A program made the translations under genes and the position numbers. 64,000 bases of DNA from Nonomuraea montanisoli (GTDB taxonomy: Bacteria; Actinomycetota; Actinomycetes; Streptosporangiales; Streptosporangiaceae). Below are positions 23,757 through 31,658 of the stretch, in pieces. Each line of letters begins with the position of its first letter. The first letter of the stretch is position 1. The DNA lies in contig NZ_JABWGN010000017.1 in NCBI RefSeq assembly GCF_013363975.1, forward strand, positions 62,001 to 126,000, in the 5' to 3' direction. The notes under the pieces were generated by a model, which worked only from the letters and a program-made list of their open reading frames with translations, did not search any database and was not told where the DNA came from.

Positions 23757-24611
23757 CGCCAGGAACTCCCGGATCTCCCGCGCCAGCTCGCCGGGGATCT
23801 CCTCGGCCATGTGGTGGCCGCTGTCGACGGCGTGCCCGCGCACGTCGTCGGCCCAGGAGTGCCAGAGCGCGAGCGGGTCGCCGTACAGGTCCTCCATGTC
23901 GTCCTTGGAGCCCCACAGGAACAGCGCCGGGCAGCGGACCCGGCGGCCCGCCGCCCGCGCGGCCTCGTCGGCCTCCCGGTCGACGCCGAGGCCGGCCCGG
24001 TAGTCCTCGCACATCGCGTGCACGACCTCCGGGTCGTGCAGGGCCGCGCGCAGGTCCTCGTACGCCTCCCGTCCCATGTGCTCGTCGGTGTACTGATACC
24101 AGGCGTCGGGGTCGGCGTTGATGACCCGCTCGGCGGGCTTGGCGGTCTGGCCGAGGAAGAACCAGTGCCACCAGCTCGCGGCGAACCGCGCGTCGCAGCG
24201 GGCCAGCGCCTCGCCGATCGGGACGGCGTCGAGCACGACCAGCCGGCTGACCGTGTCGGGATGGTCCACGGCCAGCCGGTGGGCGACGTACGCGCCCCGG
24301 TCGTGGCCCACGACGGCGAACCGGTCGTGACCGAGCGCGCGCATCAGCGCGACCATGTCGCGGGCCATCGCCCGCTTCGAGTACGGCTGGTGGTGGGGGG
24401 TGGGGGGGGGCTTGGAGGAGCGGCCGTAGCCGCGTAGGTCGGGGCAGACCACGGTGTGGTGGGGGGCCAGCCGGGCGGCCACCTGGTGCCAGGTGGCGTG
24501 GGTGCGCGGGTGGCCGTGGAGCAGGAGCACGGGGGCGCCGGCGCCGCCGTGGCGGACGAACAGCTCGGCCTCGCCCACGTCGATCCGGTCCGCCGCGAAG
24601 TTCTCGAACAT
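23724..24611 (-). CDS. Alpha/beta hydrolase, haloacetate dehalogenase-like
   Basis: A 295-residue alpha/beta hydrolase whose nucleophile elbow is GHDRGAYVAHR with Asp104, as in haloacetate dehalogenases and epoxide hydrolases. Other shared features are PDLRGYGRSSKP, H149-W150 in WWHWFF (halide pocket in fluoroacetate dehalogenase) and the catalytic His in DSGHHMAEE. R105 matches one of the two carboxylate-binding arginines, but the second (three residues on) is Val or Tyr here, so the substrate may not be a haloacetate. Epoxide hydrolase is an alternative. Convergent overlap with the ThuA gene. Confidence 0.8.
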   Translation of the reverse strand: MFENFAADRIDVGEAELFVRHGGAGAPVLLLHGHPRTHATWHQVAARLAPHHTVVCPDLRGYGRSSKPPPTPHHQPYSKRAMARDMVALMRALGHDRFAVVGHDRGAYVAHRLAVDHPDTVSRLVVLDAVPIGEALARCDARFAASWWHWFFLGQTAKPAERVINADPDAWYQYTDEHMGREAYEDLRAALHDPEVVHAMCEDYRAGLGVDREADEAARAAGRRVRCPALFLWGSKDDMEDLYGDPLALWHSWADDVRGHAVDSGHHMAEEIPGELAREIREFLASVPHGDGTLQ

Positions 24612-24621
24612 GGGAGCGCGC

Positions 24622-25302
24622 CTACCCGGTGGGCCCGCTTTGATCCGTCCCGGTGGCGCGGGCTTCCGGCGCCTCGGGGGCCGGGACGAGGCCGAGGCGG
24701 TGGGCGGACTCCGACTCGTGGGCCATGCGGCGCAGCGTGTCGAGCGCCCGGCCGTACAGGACCGTGCCCAGCACCAGCGCCTCCACGGCGCTCTCCCGGG
24801 GCGCGTCGATCGGGATCTTGTCCATGTCGTCGCGGGCGATCCGCCGCGCGGTCTCGGCGTAGCGGGTCAGGTCGACGGACATGCCGAGCCGGCGCAGCGT
24901 GAGCAGCGTCTGGGCCAGCTCGGCCCGGGTCGGAGCCTGCGGCGTGATCGTCCAGCCCTGGCCGGCGACGACCCGGTCGGCCTCGGCCAGGGCCGCGTCC
25001 CACGCCTCGCCGGGCTCGGGCTCGACCGTGGGGCCGAGGGCGTAGTGGGCGGTGCCGAGGACCTGGTGGATGGGCAGCGTCTCGTCCTCCACGGCCTCGA
25101 CCACCTGCTTGATGGCGGCCACGGGCAGCCTGCCGACCTCCAGCAGGGCCCGGATCAGCCGCAGCCGGCGCAGGTGGGAGTCGTCGTACTCGGCGCGGGT
25201 GGCGGCGACCTGCTCGCCCTGGTGCAGCAGGCCCTCGCGCAGGTAGTACTTGATGGTCGCGATCGCCACGCCGGACCGGGCGCTCAGCTCCGAGATGCGC
25301 AT
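24622..25302 (-). CDS. MerR-family transcriptional regulator
   Basis: About 226 residues. The N-terminal MerR helix-turn-helix is RISELSARSGVAIATIKYYLREGLL followed by YDDSHLRRLRLIRALLEVGRLPVAAIKQVVEAV; the C-terminal 130 residues form a helical effector domain that is not recognised. Start at ATG 25302 or GTG 25305. A TATTAT -10 box immediately upstream suggests a leaderless mRNA. A perfect 8-base inverted repeat spans the promoter (25304-25326). Ten bases separate its end from the start of the haloacetate-dehalogenase-like gene (24611) on the same strand, so the two may be cotranscribed. Confidence 0.83.
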   Translation of the reverse strand: MRISELSARSGVAIATIKYYLREGLLHQGEQVAATRAEYDDSHLRRLRLIRALLEVGRLPVAAIKQVVEAVEDETLPIHQVLGTAHYALGPTVEPEPGEAWDAALAEADRVVAGQGWTITPQAPTRAELAQTLLTLRRLGMSVDLTRYAETARRIARDDMDKIPIDAPRESAVEALVLGTVLYGRALDTLRRMAHESESAHRLGLVPAPEAPEARATGTDQSGPTG

Positions 25303-25303
25303 C

Positions 25304-25326
25304 ACTGGATAATAACGCTATCCAGT
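25304..25326 (-). promoter_or_regulatory. Inverted repeat over the MerR gene promoter
   Basis: ACTGGATA and TATCCAGT, perfect 8-base arms with a 7-base spacer, overlap the -10 region of the MerR gene and the last codons of the LysR gene. MerR proteins bind spaced dyads within their promoters, so this is the likely autoregulatory site. Confidence 0.6.
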
Positions 25327-26166
25327 ACGGGCGAGGTGTCGCGCCGCGTGCGCCAGGTCGTCCACCTCGGCCTGGCGGTTCCACAGGAAGACCACCTCGA
25401 TCGGCGGCACGTCCTCCGCCAGCGGCACGAACACCAGGCCGTCCGGCACCGCGACTTCCTCGCGGACGCTCAGCGAGTACCCGGCGCCCGCCTCGACCAT
25501 GGTGATCACCGCGTCGTGCCCGGCCGCGGACGGGCCGAGCCGCGGGTGTAAGCCCACCCGGACGAACCCCTCCAGGAAACGCCGGGCCCCCGCGACCGCG
25601 TCGGAGTCGGGCATCACCAGGGGGAGGGCGGCGAGATCGGCCAGCGACAGGGGATCGCCCGCGGCCAGCTCGTGCCCGCGGGGCAGCAGGGCGCGCACCC
25701 GGCAGCGGCGCACCGTCATGCGGGCCACGCCGCGCGGCAGCGAGCCCGGGGCGTACCCGAGTCCGGCCTGGAGGGTGCCGTCGGCGATGGAGACGAGCTG
25801 CTCGGCCGTGCTCATCGGCGCCACCCGCAGCCTGGTCCCCTCGACGCGGGCGAGCATGCGCGCCACGACGTCACCGAGGCCGTCGGCCACGCCGAGCCGG
25901 ATCGCGCGCCCCCTGCCCCGGGCGGCGGTGACGGCACGCTCGAAGGCGTCCACCGCGACCGTCGCCTGCGCCAGGAACGCCTCGCCCGCCTCGGTCAGCC
26001 GCACGCCGCTGGGCGAGCGCGTGAAGAGCTCGACCCCGATCTCCTTCTCCAGGGCGCGCAACTGCTCCGACAGGGTCGGCTGGGGAACCTGGAGCACCGC
26101 GGAGGCCCGCCGGAGGCTGCCCGCGCGGGCGATCGCGATCGCGTGCCGTACGTGCCGTAGATCCAT
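25318..26166 (-). CDS. LysR-family transcriptional regulator
   Basis: A 282-residue LysR protein: N-terminal helix-turn-helix DLRHVRHAIAIARAGSLRRASAVLQVPQPTLSEQLRALEKEIG, then a periplasmic-binding-protein-like effector domain. It is divergent from the thiolase-like gene at 26396, with a promoter and KstR2-like operator between them. It could control that gene, but the target is not shown by the sequence. Confidence 0.83.
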   Translation of the reverse strand: MDLRHVRHAIAIARAGSLRRASAVLQVPQPTLSEQLRALEKEIGVELFTRSPSGVRLTEAGEAFLAQATVAVDAFERAVTAARGRGRAIRLGVADGLGDVVARMLARVEGTRLRVAPMSTAEQLVSIADGTLQAGLGYAPGSLPRGVARMTVRRCRVRALLPRGHELAAGDPLSLADLAALPLVMPDSDAVAGARRFLEGFVRVGLHPRLGPSAAGHDAVITMVEAGAGYSLSVREEVAVPDGLVFVPLAEDVPPIEVVFLWNRQAEVDDLAHAARHLARTG

Positions 26167-26233
26167 CGCTCACCTCTTGGTGATGGGGATCGGGTATCGC
26201 TTGATCACCTTCCCGTATTACAGCCGGAGATTG

Positions 26234-26274
26234 CCGAGCAAGCGCTTGTCTAAAGAACGGCGGCGCGTTAGCGT
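26234..26274 (+). promoter_or_regulatory. Promoter and KstR2-like operator upstream of the thiolase-like gene
   Basis: On the minus strand 26234-26249 reads ACAAGCGCTTGCTCGG, two mismatches from the window consensus. It overlaps a -35 box TTGTCT (26246-26251), followed after 17 bases by TAGCGT (26269-26274). A repressor here would block RNA polymerase. The transcript would have a leader of over 100 bases with a GGGAGG ribosome binding site. Confidence 0.6.
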
Positions 26275-26395
26275 GACGGCGAGCACCGCAGACGTCGCCC
26301 GCCGGGACGGATCGCGCCCCGTCCCGGCGGGCGACCGCGACCGCGACCGCGACCGGAGCCGGCCCGTCCGCGCGCCTGGCCAGGGGAGGACGTCC

Positions 26396-27466
26396 ATGCA
26401 GCCGTTCGCCGGGCGCGCGGCCGTGGCCGGGGTCGGGATGACCGCCCTGACCCGCGAGTCCGGCCGCACGGTGCTGGACCAGGCGCTGGAGGCGTGCCGC
26501 GCCGCCTGCGCCGACGCGGGCCTCCTGCCCGCCGAGGTGGACGCCGTCCTCAGCTACCACATGAACGACTCGGTGCCCGTCGTGCAGGTGGCCCGCGCGC
26601 TCGGGATCGAGCGCCTCGGCTGGCACAACGACATCGCCGGCGGCGGCACGCAGGCCGCCTCGATCCTCGGCGACGCCGCGATGCTCGTCCACGCCGGGCT
26701 GGCCCGCAACGTCCTCGTCTACCGGGCGCTCAACGGCCGCTCCGGGCGGCGCATGAACACCGTCTCCACCGGCCCGCAGGAGCGCTTCACCTACGGCATG
26801 GCCGGGCCGATCCCGATGTTCGCGCTGGCCGCCACCCGCTACCTGTACGACACCGGCCTCACCGAGGAGCACCTGCACGCGGTCGTCGCCCAGTCGCGCG
26901 CCAACGCCAAGACCAACCCCCGGGCGCTGCGGCGGGGGCCGATGGAGCTCGACGACTACCTGGCCAGGCCGTACGTCTGCACGCCGCTGCGCACCGCCGA
27001 CTGCTGCCAGGAGACCGACGGCGCGTGCGCGCTGCTGGTCAGCGGCGTGCTCGATGGTCCGCGCGTGCGGGCCGTGGTGCGCGGGGGCGGGCCCGGCTGC
27101 TCGGCGATGGACCGGGCGCCCGACGTCACCGACGTCTTCTCGGCGTACGTGGCGCCCATGCTGTGGGAGGCGTCGGGCATGCGCCCCTCGGACGTGGACG
27201 CGGCCCTGCCCTACGACGCGTACTCGTGGCTGGTGCCCAGGCAACTGGAGGACTTCGGCCTCGTGGAGCGGGCCGACCTCGGCGCGTACCTGCTGGAGCG
27301 CCGCCACGCGTGGGTCAACCCGCACGGCGGCCTGCTGTCGGAGGGGTACGTGCACGGCCTCAACAACGTGGCGCAGGCCGTGCGGGAGCTGCGCGCGGGC
27401 CGCGAGGCGGCGCTCGTCACGGGCTTCGGCGGCAGCTACGGAAGCGCCGCGATCCTCACCTCATGA
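26396..27466 (+). CDS. Thiolase-like lipid-transfer protein (Ltp-type)
   Basis: A 356-residue non-catalytic-type thiolase homologue. It lacks the thiolase cysteine motif but has Ltp-type segments DCCQETDGACALLVSG, LPYDAYSWLVPRQLEDFG and NPHGGLLSEGYVHGLNN. Ltp proteins such as Ltp2 act as retro-aldolases on steroid side-chain CoA esters together with a DUF35 protein. No DUF35 gene is adjacent here; the only one in the window is next to the paralogue at 60041. ATG follows GGGAGGA. The operator upstream links it to the KstR2-like regulon. Confidence 0.8.
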   Translation: MQPFAGRAAVAGVGMTALTRESGRTVLDQALEACRAACADAGLLPAEVDAVLSYHMNDSVPVVQVARALGIERLGWHNDIAGGGTQAASILGDAAMLVHAGLARNVLVYRALNGRSGRRMNTVSTGPQERFTYGMAGPIPMFALAATRYLYDTGLTEEHLHAVVAQSRANAKTNPRALRRGPMELDDYLARPYVCTPLRTADCCQETDGACALLVSGVLDGPRVRAVVRGGGPGCSAMDRAPDVTDVFSAYVAPMLWEASGMRPSDVDAALPYDAYSWLVPRQLEDFGLVERADLGAYLLERRHAWVNPHGGLLSEGYVHGLNNVAQAVRELRAGREAALVTGFGGSYGSAAILTS

Positions 27467-27502
27467 AAAATCCTGAAATGCTCGGGGGCCTTCAGACATG
27501 AA

Positions 27503-27522
27503 GGGGATGTTCCACCATCCCC
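27503..27522 (+). promoter_or_regulatory. Hairpin just upstream of the ECF sigma gene
   Basis: GGGGATG / CATCCCC, a perfect 7-base stem with a 6-base loop, sits before an AGGAGG at about 27527. It may terminate the thiolase-like transcript or act in the leader of the sigma gene. Position alone does not decide. Confidence 0.4.
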
Positions 27523-27553
27523 TGACACAGGAGGCCGACCATGGGGACCGCCC

Positions 27554-28081
27554 GTGGATGACGACCGGAGGACCCGGTTCGAGGCCGTTTACGAGCAGAC
27601 GTACGAGCAGATCCTCGGATACGCGGCGCGCCGCTGCGACTCGCCGGAGGACGCCGCCGACGTGGTGTCCGAGACGTTCGCCATCGCCTGGCGCCGCACC
27701 GACGCGCTGCCGCCCGGCGACGAGGCCCGGCTGTGGCTGTACGGCGTCGCCCGCAACGTCCTGGCCAACCACCGCCGCGGCGCGGCCCGGTGGCGCCTGG
27801 TCGCGCTCGACGCCGACGTGGCCGACCTCTACGCCCCTTCGCCCGAGGGCAGCGTCGAGCTGAGCTCGATCGCCCGGGCCTTCAAGGAACTGCCCGACGG
27901 CGACCGGGAGCTGCTGTCGCTGGTCGCCTGGGAGGGGCTCGACCCCGGCCAGATCGCCAAGGTCCTGGACTGCTCCCGCAATGCCGTGCGCATCCGTCTC
28001 TACCGCGCCCGCAAGCGCTTCGCCAAGGCTCTGGCCGGCGCGGGCGTGTCCGCCAACCGCTTCGCCTTGGAGTCCGTATGA
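27554..28081 (+). CDS. ECF-type RNA polymerase sigma factor
   Basis: A 175-residue sigma-70 family protein. Region 2 is FEAVYEQTYEQILGYAARRC through ETFAIAWRRTDALP and WLYGVARNVLANHRR; region 4 is LPDGDRELLSLVAWEGLDPGQIAKVLDCSRNAVRIRLYRARKRF. GTG at 27554 is the start. Its stop overlaps the ATG of the next gene, which encodes a single-pass membrane protein and may be its regulator. Confidence 0.87.
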   Translation: MDDDRRTRFEAVYEQTYEQILGYAARRCDSPEDAADVVSETFAIAWRRTDALPPGDEARLWLYGVARNVLANHRRGAARWRLVALDADVADLYAPSPEGSVELSSIARAFKELPDGDRELLSLVAWEGLDPGQIAKVLDCSRNAVRIRLYRARKRFAKALAGAGVSANRFALESV

Positions 28082-29010
28082 ACGAGCTGACCGACCTCGC
28101 CCGCGTCCGTGACGACGAGCTGGCGGGCCGGGCGTCCGGCGCGGGGGCGCGGGCGCTGCTGGCCTCCGTCACGGCCGTGGACCCGGACGAGATCCCGCAC
28201 GCGGTGCCCGCGCCGGGGAACCCGCGCAGGCGCCGCACCCGCCGCCTGCTCGCAGGGGCTCTCGCGACGGCCGCGCTCGCCGCCGCGGTCGTGCTCGGGC
28301 CCAGCTTCCTGGAGGACGGCTCGGGTCCGGCGACCTCCTACGCCAACTCGGCCATCGAGATCCGGCGGGAGGGCGACCAGTGGGTCGCCCGGATCCGCGA
28401 CCCGCTCGCCGACCACGCCCTCTACACCGAGGGGTTCCGGGCGGTGGGGCTGGACGTGGAGCTCACGCTGGTGCCGGTCGCCCCCGACTCCGTGGGCACG
28501 CTCGTCAAGGCCGGCATGCGCGAAACAAAGCCGCCCGCCCCCGACGACGTCGTCGGCATCGGCGGTGAACTCGAACCCGCCGGCTGCACGCTCGGTCACG
28601 AGGACTGCGCGCTCACGATCCAGGTGGGCAAGGACTTGGCCGGCAAGGCCCAGCTCAGCCTGGGCCGTCCGGCCCGACCGGGGGAGCACTACGAGTCGTT
28701 CAGCGTGGCCACCCGCAAGGGGGGGATGCTGGCCGGGGTCCGCGTGGACGAGCGGCCGGTGCGCGAGGTCCTGGCGGAGGTGCACCGGCGCGGCCTCAAG
28801 GCGGTCTTCCAGATCATCGAGCCGAACCCGGGCGGCAATGGCTACGGCATGGATCCCAAGCGGCAGTCCGACCCCGTGGGCGGCGACTGGACCGTCTGGG
28901 AGGCGGTGGCGGACCAGCCGGGTGTCGTGCGCCTCCTGGTGTCCGAGAAGCGGATCGCCAATAACCCGCTCTACGGCGGCCCCAAGCCCCCGGAGGACAC
29001 GAGCGAGTGA
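28078..29010 (+). CDS. Membrane-anchored protein coupled to the ECF sigma factor
   Basis: A 310-residue protein with a cytoplasmic N-terminus of about 50 residues, an Arg-rich stretch (RRRRTRR), one membrane helix (LLAGALATAALAAAVVLG) and an extracytoplasmic domain of about 235 residues. No zinc-anti-sigma motif is seen. ATG overlaps the sigma factor stop, so the two are coupled. It may be the anti-sigma factor or a sensor, but no family is recognised. The domain beyond the helix is predicted soluble, with two cysteines in CTLGHEDC. Confidence 0.7.
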   Translation: MNELTDLARVRDDELAGRASGAGARALLASVTAVDPDEIPHAVPAPGNPRRRRTRRLLAGALATAALAAAVVLGPSFLEDGSGPATSYANSAIEIRREGDQWVARIRDPLADHALYTEGFRAVGLDVELTLVPVAPDSVGTLVKAGMRETKPPAPDDVVGIGGELEPAGCTLGHEDCALTIQVGKDLAGKAQLSLGRPARPGEHYESFSVATRKGGMLAGVRVDERPVREVLAEVHRRGLKAVFQIIEPNPGGNGYGMDPKRQSDPVGGDWTVWEAVADQPGVVRLLVSEKRIANNPLYGGPKPPEDTSE

Positions 29011-29955
29011 TCAGGAGGCGGCGGTGAAGAGCGGGTGCAGCTCGCGCGCCCGCTCGGGCGACAGCAGGTCGCGGGCCGCCAGCCACGCCGCCGCCCCGGC
29101 CGCGTCGCCCGCCGTGGTCACCTCCCGGCCCGCCAGCAGTGCGCCCACCGCCTGCCGGACAGGCCCGTCGCTGGTGAGCACGCTCCCGGCCAGCACGGTC
29201 GGCCCGGACACGTGGACCCGCCCGACCGTGGCCACCAGGTGGCCGGCCGCCTCGCGGACGATCTCCACGGCCATCGGGTCGCCCGCCGCGGCGGCCCGGC
29301 TCACCAGCGCCGCCAGCGACGCGAGCCGCATGTGGTCGGCCTGGGCGAGCCGCACGACGCGGTCGGCGTCGGCGCGCGTCGTGGCGCCCCGCCGGTCGCC
29401 CAGGAAGTCGTTCAGGACCAGCTCGACCAGCGCTCCCTCGCGCGTGCCGCGGTCGAGGGCCGCGACCACGGCCTTGGCGGCGGCGCGGCCGATCCAGAAG
29501 CCGGAGCCCGCGTCGCCCAGCAGCCAGCCGAGCCCGTCGGCGATGACCTCCAGCTCGTGGTCGGTGACGCGGGCGGCCACCGCGCCGGTGCCGGACAGCA
29601 GCAGCGAGCCGGACGGCTCCGGCGTGCCCGCCACGTACGCGATCACCACGTCGCCGGCGACCCGGGGCCCGGCGGCGACGCCGTGGTCGGCCCAGACCTT
29701 GGCCAGCTCGCCGGTCAGCTCCTCGACCTGACCGGCCACGCCGGCCAGGGAGGCCACCACGCGGGACGGGTCGATGCCGTCGAGCGCCTCGGCCAGGGCC
29801 TCGCCGATCGCCGCGACCGCCTTGCCGAGGCCGTGGGCGCTCGGATTGCCGGCTCCGGCCCGGCCGTAGCCGGCGCGGGACCCGTCCAGCGCGTGGACCG
29901 CCACCCGGGTGGAGGTGGCGCCGGCGTCGACCCCGATCACGAACGACTTGGTCAC
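29011..29955 (-). CDS. BadF/BadG-type ATPase, probable N-acetylglucosamine kinase
   Basis: A 314-residue ASKHA-fold protein: VIGVDAGATSTRVAVHALDG phosphate-1 motif, SLLLSGTGAVAARV and ADGLGWLLGDAGSGFWIGRAA, which resemble the eukaryotic-type N-acetylglucosamine kinases. GTG at 29955 was used. It is divergent from an RpiR/SIS/NgcEFG-type transporter operon, which fits phosphorylation of imported GlcNAc or its disaccharide products. Exact sugar specificity is inferred. Confidence 0.8.
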   Translation of the reverse strand: MTKSFVIGVDAGATSTRVAVHALDGSRAGYGRAGAGNPSAHGLGKAVAAIGEALAEALDGIDPSRVVASLAGVAGQVEELTGELAKVWADHGVAAGPRVAGDVVIAYVAGTPEPSGSLLLSGTGAVAARVTDHELEVIADGLGWLLGDAGSGFWIGRAAAKAVVAALDRGTREGALVELVLNDFLGDRRGATTRADADRVVRLAQADHMRLASLAALVSRAAAAGDPMAVEIVREAAGHLVATVGRVHVSGPTVLAGSVLTSDGPVRQAVGALLAGREVTTAGDAAGAAAWLAARDLLSPERARELHPLFTAAS

Positions 29956-29971
29956 GGTCCGATTCTGGGGC

Positions 29972-30000
29972 TTGACTCGACCAGCAAGCAAGAATAATTT
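29972..30000 (+). promoter_or_regulatory. Promoter of the RpiR/SIS/ABC transporter operon
   Basis: TTGACT at 29972-29977 and TAATTT at 29995-30000, spaced by 17 bases, are a good sigma-70-type promoter in an otherwise GC-rich region. A GAATATTC palindrome (30027-30034) lies just before the RpiR start and may be an operator. Confidence 0.6.
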
Positions 30001-30034
30001 TCGCCAGAAGACCGGGTATTCGGAAGGAATATTC

Positions 30035-30904
30035 GTGACTTCAGGGGCCCTTGGGCGCGTCGAAACAGAACTACCCGGTTTGCCGGAGGCATTGCGCCGG
30101 GTCGGCGAGGTGATCCTGGGCGATCCCGCCGAGGCCGCGCGCTCGACGATCATCGCGCTCGCCGAGCGGGCGGGCAGCTCGCCCGCCACCGTGACGCGCT
30201 TCTGCCGCGCGTTCGGCTTCTCCGGCTACGCCGAGCTGCGGGTGGCGCTGGCCACCGAGACCGGCCGGGCCGCGCAGGCCGGATGGGGCGCGGGCGTGGG
30301 CCACGAGATCGGCCCGGACGACCCGCTCGACTCCGCCATCGAGGTCATGGCCGCCGCCGACGCCCGGCTCATCCAGGACACCGCCGCCCAGCTCGACTCC
30401 GAGACGGTCGCCCGTGTGGCCGACGCCGTGGTGGCCGCCCGCCGCGTGCTGCTCGTCGGCGTCTCCACCAGCGGCAACGTCGCCACCATGCTCGAAGGCC
30501 GGCTGCGCCGCATCGGCCTGCCGTGCTGGAGCGCGGGCGACGCGCACGTCGCGCTGTCCGACGCCGCGCTGCTCGGCGCGGGCGACGTCGCGATCGGCAT
30601 CAGCCACCGGGGCCGCACGCGCGAGGTGATGGAGGCGCTGGCCGAGGCCGGCAGCCACGGCGCGACGACGGTCGCCGTCACCTCCTTCGCCCGCTCGCCG
30701 CTGGCCGAGCTGGCCGACCTCGTGCTCACGACGGCCAGCCGCGAGACCACGTTCCGGCTCGGCGGGCTGGCGGCCGTCCACTCACAGCTGTTCGTGCTGG
30801 ACGCCGTGTACGTGGCGGTCGCCCAGCGCACCTACGAGCGCACCAACGAGGCGTTCGAGCGCACGATCAGCGCCGTGGAGAGCCACCGGGTGGAGAGAGG
30901 CTGA
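30035..30904 (+). CDS. MurR/RpiR-family transcriptional regulator (HTH-SIS)
   Basis: A 289-residue RpiR regulator: N-terminal helix-turn-helix (STIIALAERAGSSPATVTRFCRAFGFSGYAELRVAL) and C-terminal SIS phosphosugar-binding domain (RVLLVGVSTSGNVATMLEGRLRRIG, then ISHRGRTREVMEALAEA). GTG at 30035 follows GGAAGGA. It heads an amino-sugar transport operon and probably regulates it in response to a sugar phosphate. Confidence 0.85.
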   Translation: MTSGALGRVETELPGLPEALRRVGEVILGDPAEAARSTIIALAERAGSSPATVTRFCRAFGFSGYAELRVALATETGRAAQAGWGAGVGHEIGPDDPLDSAIEVMAAADARLIQDTAAQLDSETVARVADAVVAARRVLLVGVSTSGNVATMLEGRLRRIGLPCWSAGDAHVALSDAALLGAGDVAIGISHRGRTREVMEALAEAGSHGATTVAVTSFARSPLAELADLVLTTASRETTFRLGGLAAVHSQLFVLDAVYVAVAQRTYERTNEAFERTISAVESHRVERG

Positions 30905-31639
30905 ATGACGTACGCGACCAAGGCCCTGGAGCTCGCGCACCGGGTCGCCGAGAGCCAGGCGGAGCCCGTGGACCGGGCGGCGGGGCTGATCGTCGACGCG
31001 CTGTGGGCCGGCGGGGTGGTGAACGCCTTCGGGTCCGGGCACTCCGAGGCGATCGCCATGGAGATCGCCGGGCGCGCCGGCGGGCTGGTGCCCAGCAACC
31101 GGCTCTCGCCGCGCGACCTCGTCCTGTACGGCGGGGAGCCGCCCGGCGTCCTGACCTCCGAGCTGGAGCGCGACCCCGCGATCGCCCGGCGGATCTACGA
31201 CCTCGCCCCGGTGGACCCGCGTGACGTGTTCGTGCTCGTCTCCAGCTCCGGCGTGAACGGCACGGTGGTGGAGCTGGCCACGATCGTCAAGGAGCGCGGC
31301 CACCCCCTGATCGCCATCACCTCGGTCGAGCACAGCACCCGGATGACCTCGCGCCACCCCTCCGGCCGCCGGCTGCTGGACCTGGCCGACGTCGTCCTCG
31401 ACAACGGCTCGCCGTACGGCGACGCCGTCCTCGAACTGCCCGGCGGCGGCACGTACGGCGCCGTCTCCACGATCACCTCGGCGCTGCTCGCGCAGATGGT
31501 CGTCACCGAGGCGGTGGAGCGCCTGGCGGCCCTCGGCGAGACGCCGCCCATCTACCTGTCGGTCAACGTGACCGGCGGCGACGAGCACAACAAGGCCCTG
31601 GAGAGCCGCTACGCGGGGCGCATCAGACGCGGAGCCTGA
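30905..31639 (+). CDS. SIS-domain sugar-phosphate isomerase-like protein
   Basis: A 244-residue protein with a SIS fold: NAFGSGHSEAIAMEIAGRAGG and VLVSSSGVNGTVVELATIVKERGHPLIAITS. Such proteins bind or isomerise phosphosugars. ATG overlaps the end of the RpiR gene region closely. In this operon it may act on the phosphorylated product of the imported amino sugar. It is not NagB (glucosamine-6-phosphate deaminase). Confidence 0.78.
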   Translation: MTYATKALELAHRVAESQAEPVDRAAGLIVDALWAGGVVNAFGSGHSEAIAMEIAGRAGGLVPSNRLSPRDLVLYGGEPPGVLTSELERDPAIARRIYDLAPVDPRDVFVLVSSSGVNGTVVELATIVKERGHPLIAITSVEHSTRMTSRHPSGRRLLDLADVVLDNGSPYGDAVLELPGGGTYGAVSTITSALLAQMVVTEAVERLAALGETPPIYLSVNVTGGDEHNKALESRYAGRIRRGA

Positions 31640-31658
31640 AAGTCAGGAGAGCACCATC

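Noticed and set aside
29970..30034. DasR-type site in the amino-sugar intergenic region
   Set aside because: The characteristic core TGGTCTAGACCA is not present; only a promoter and a short GAATATTC palindrome are seen.
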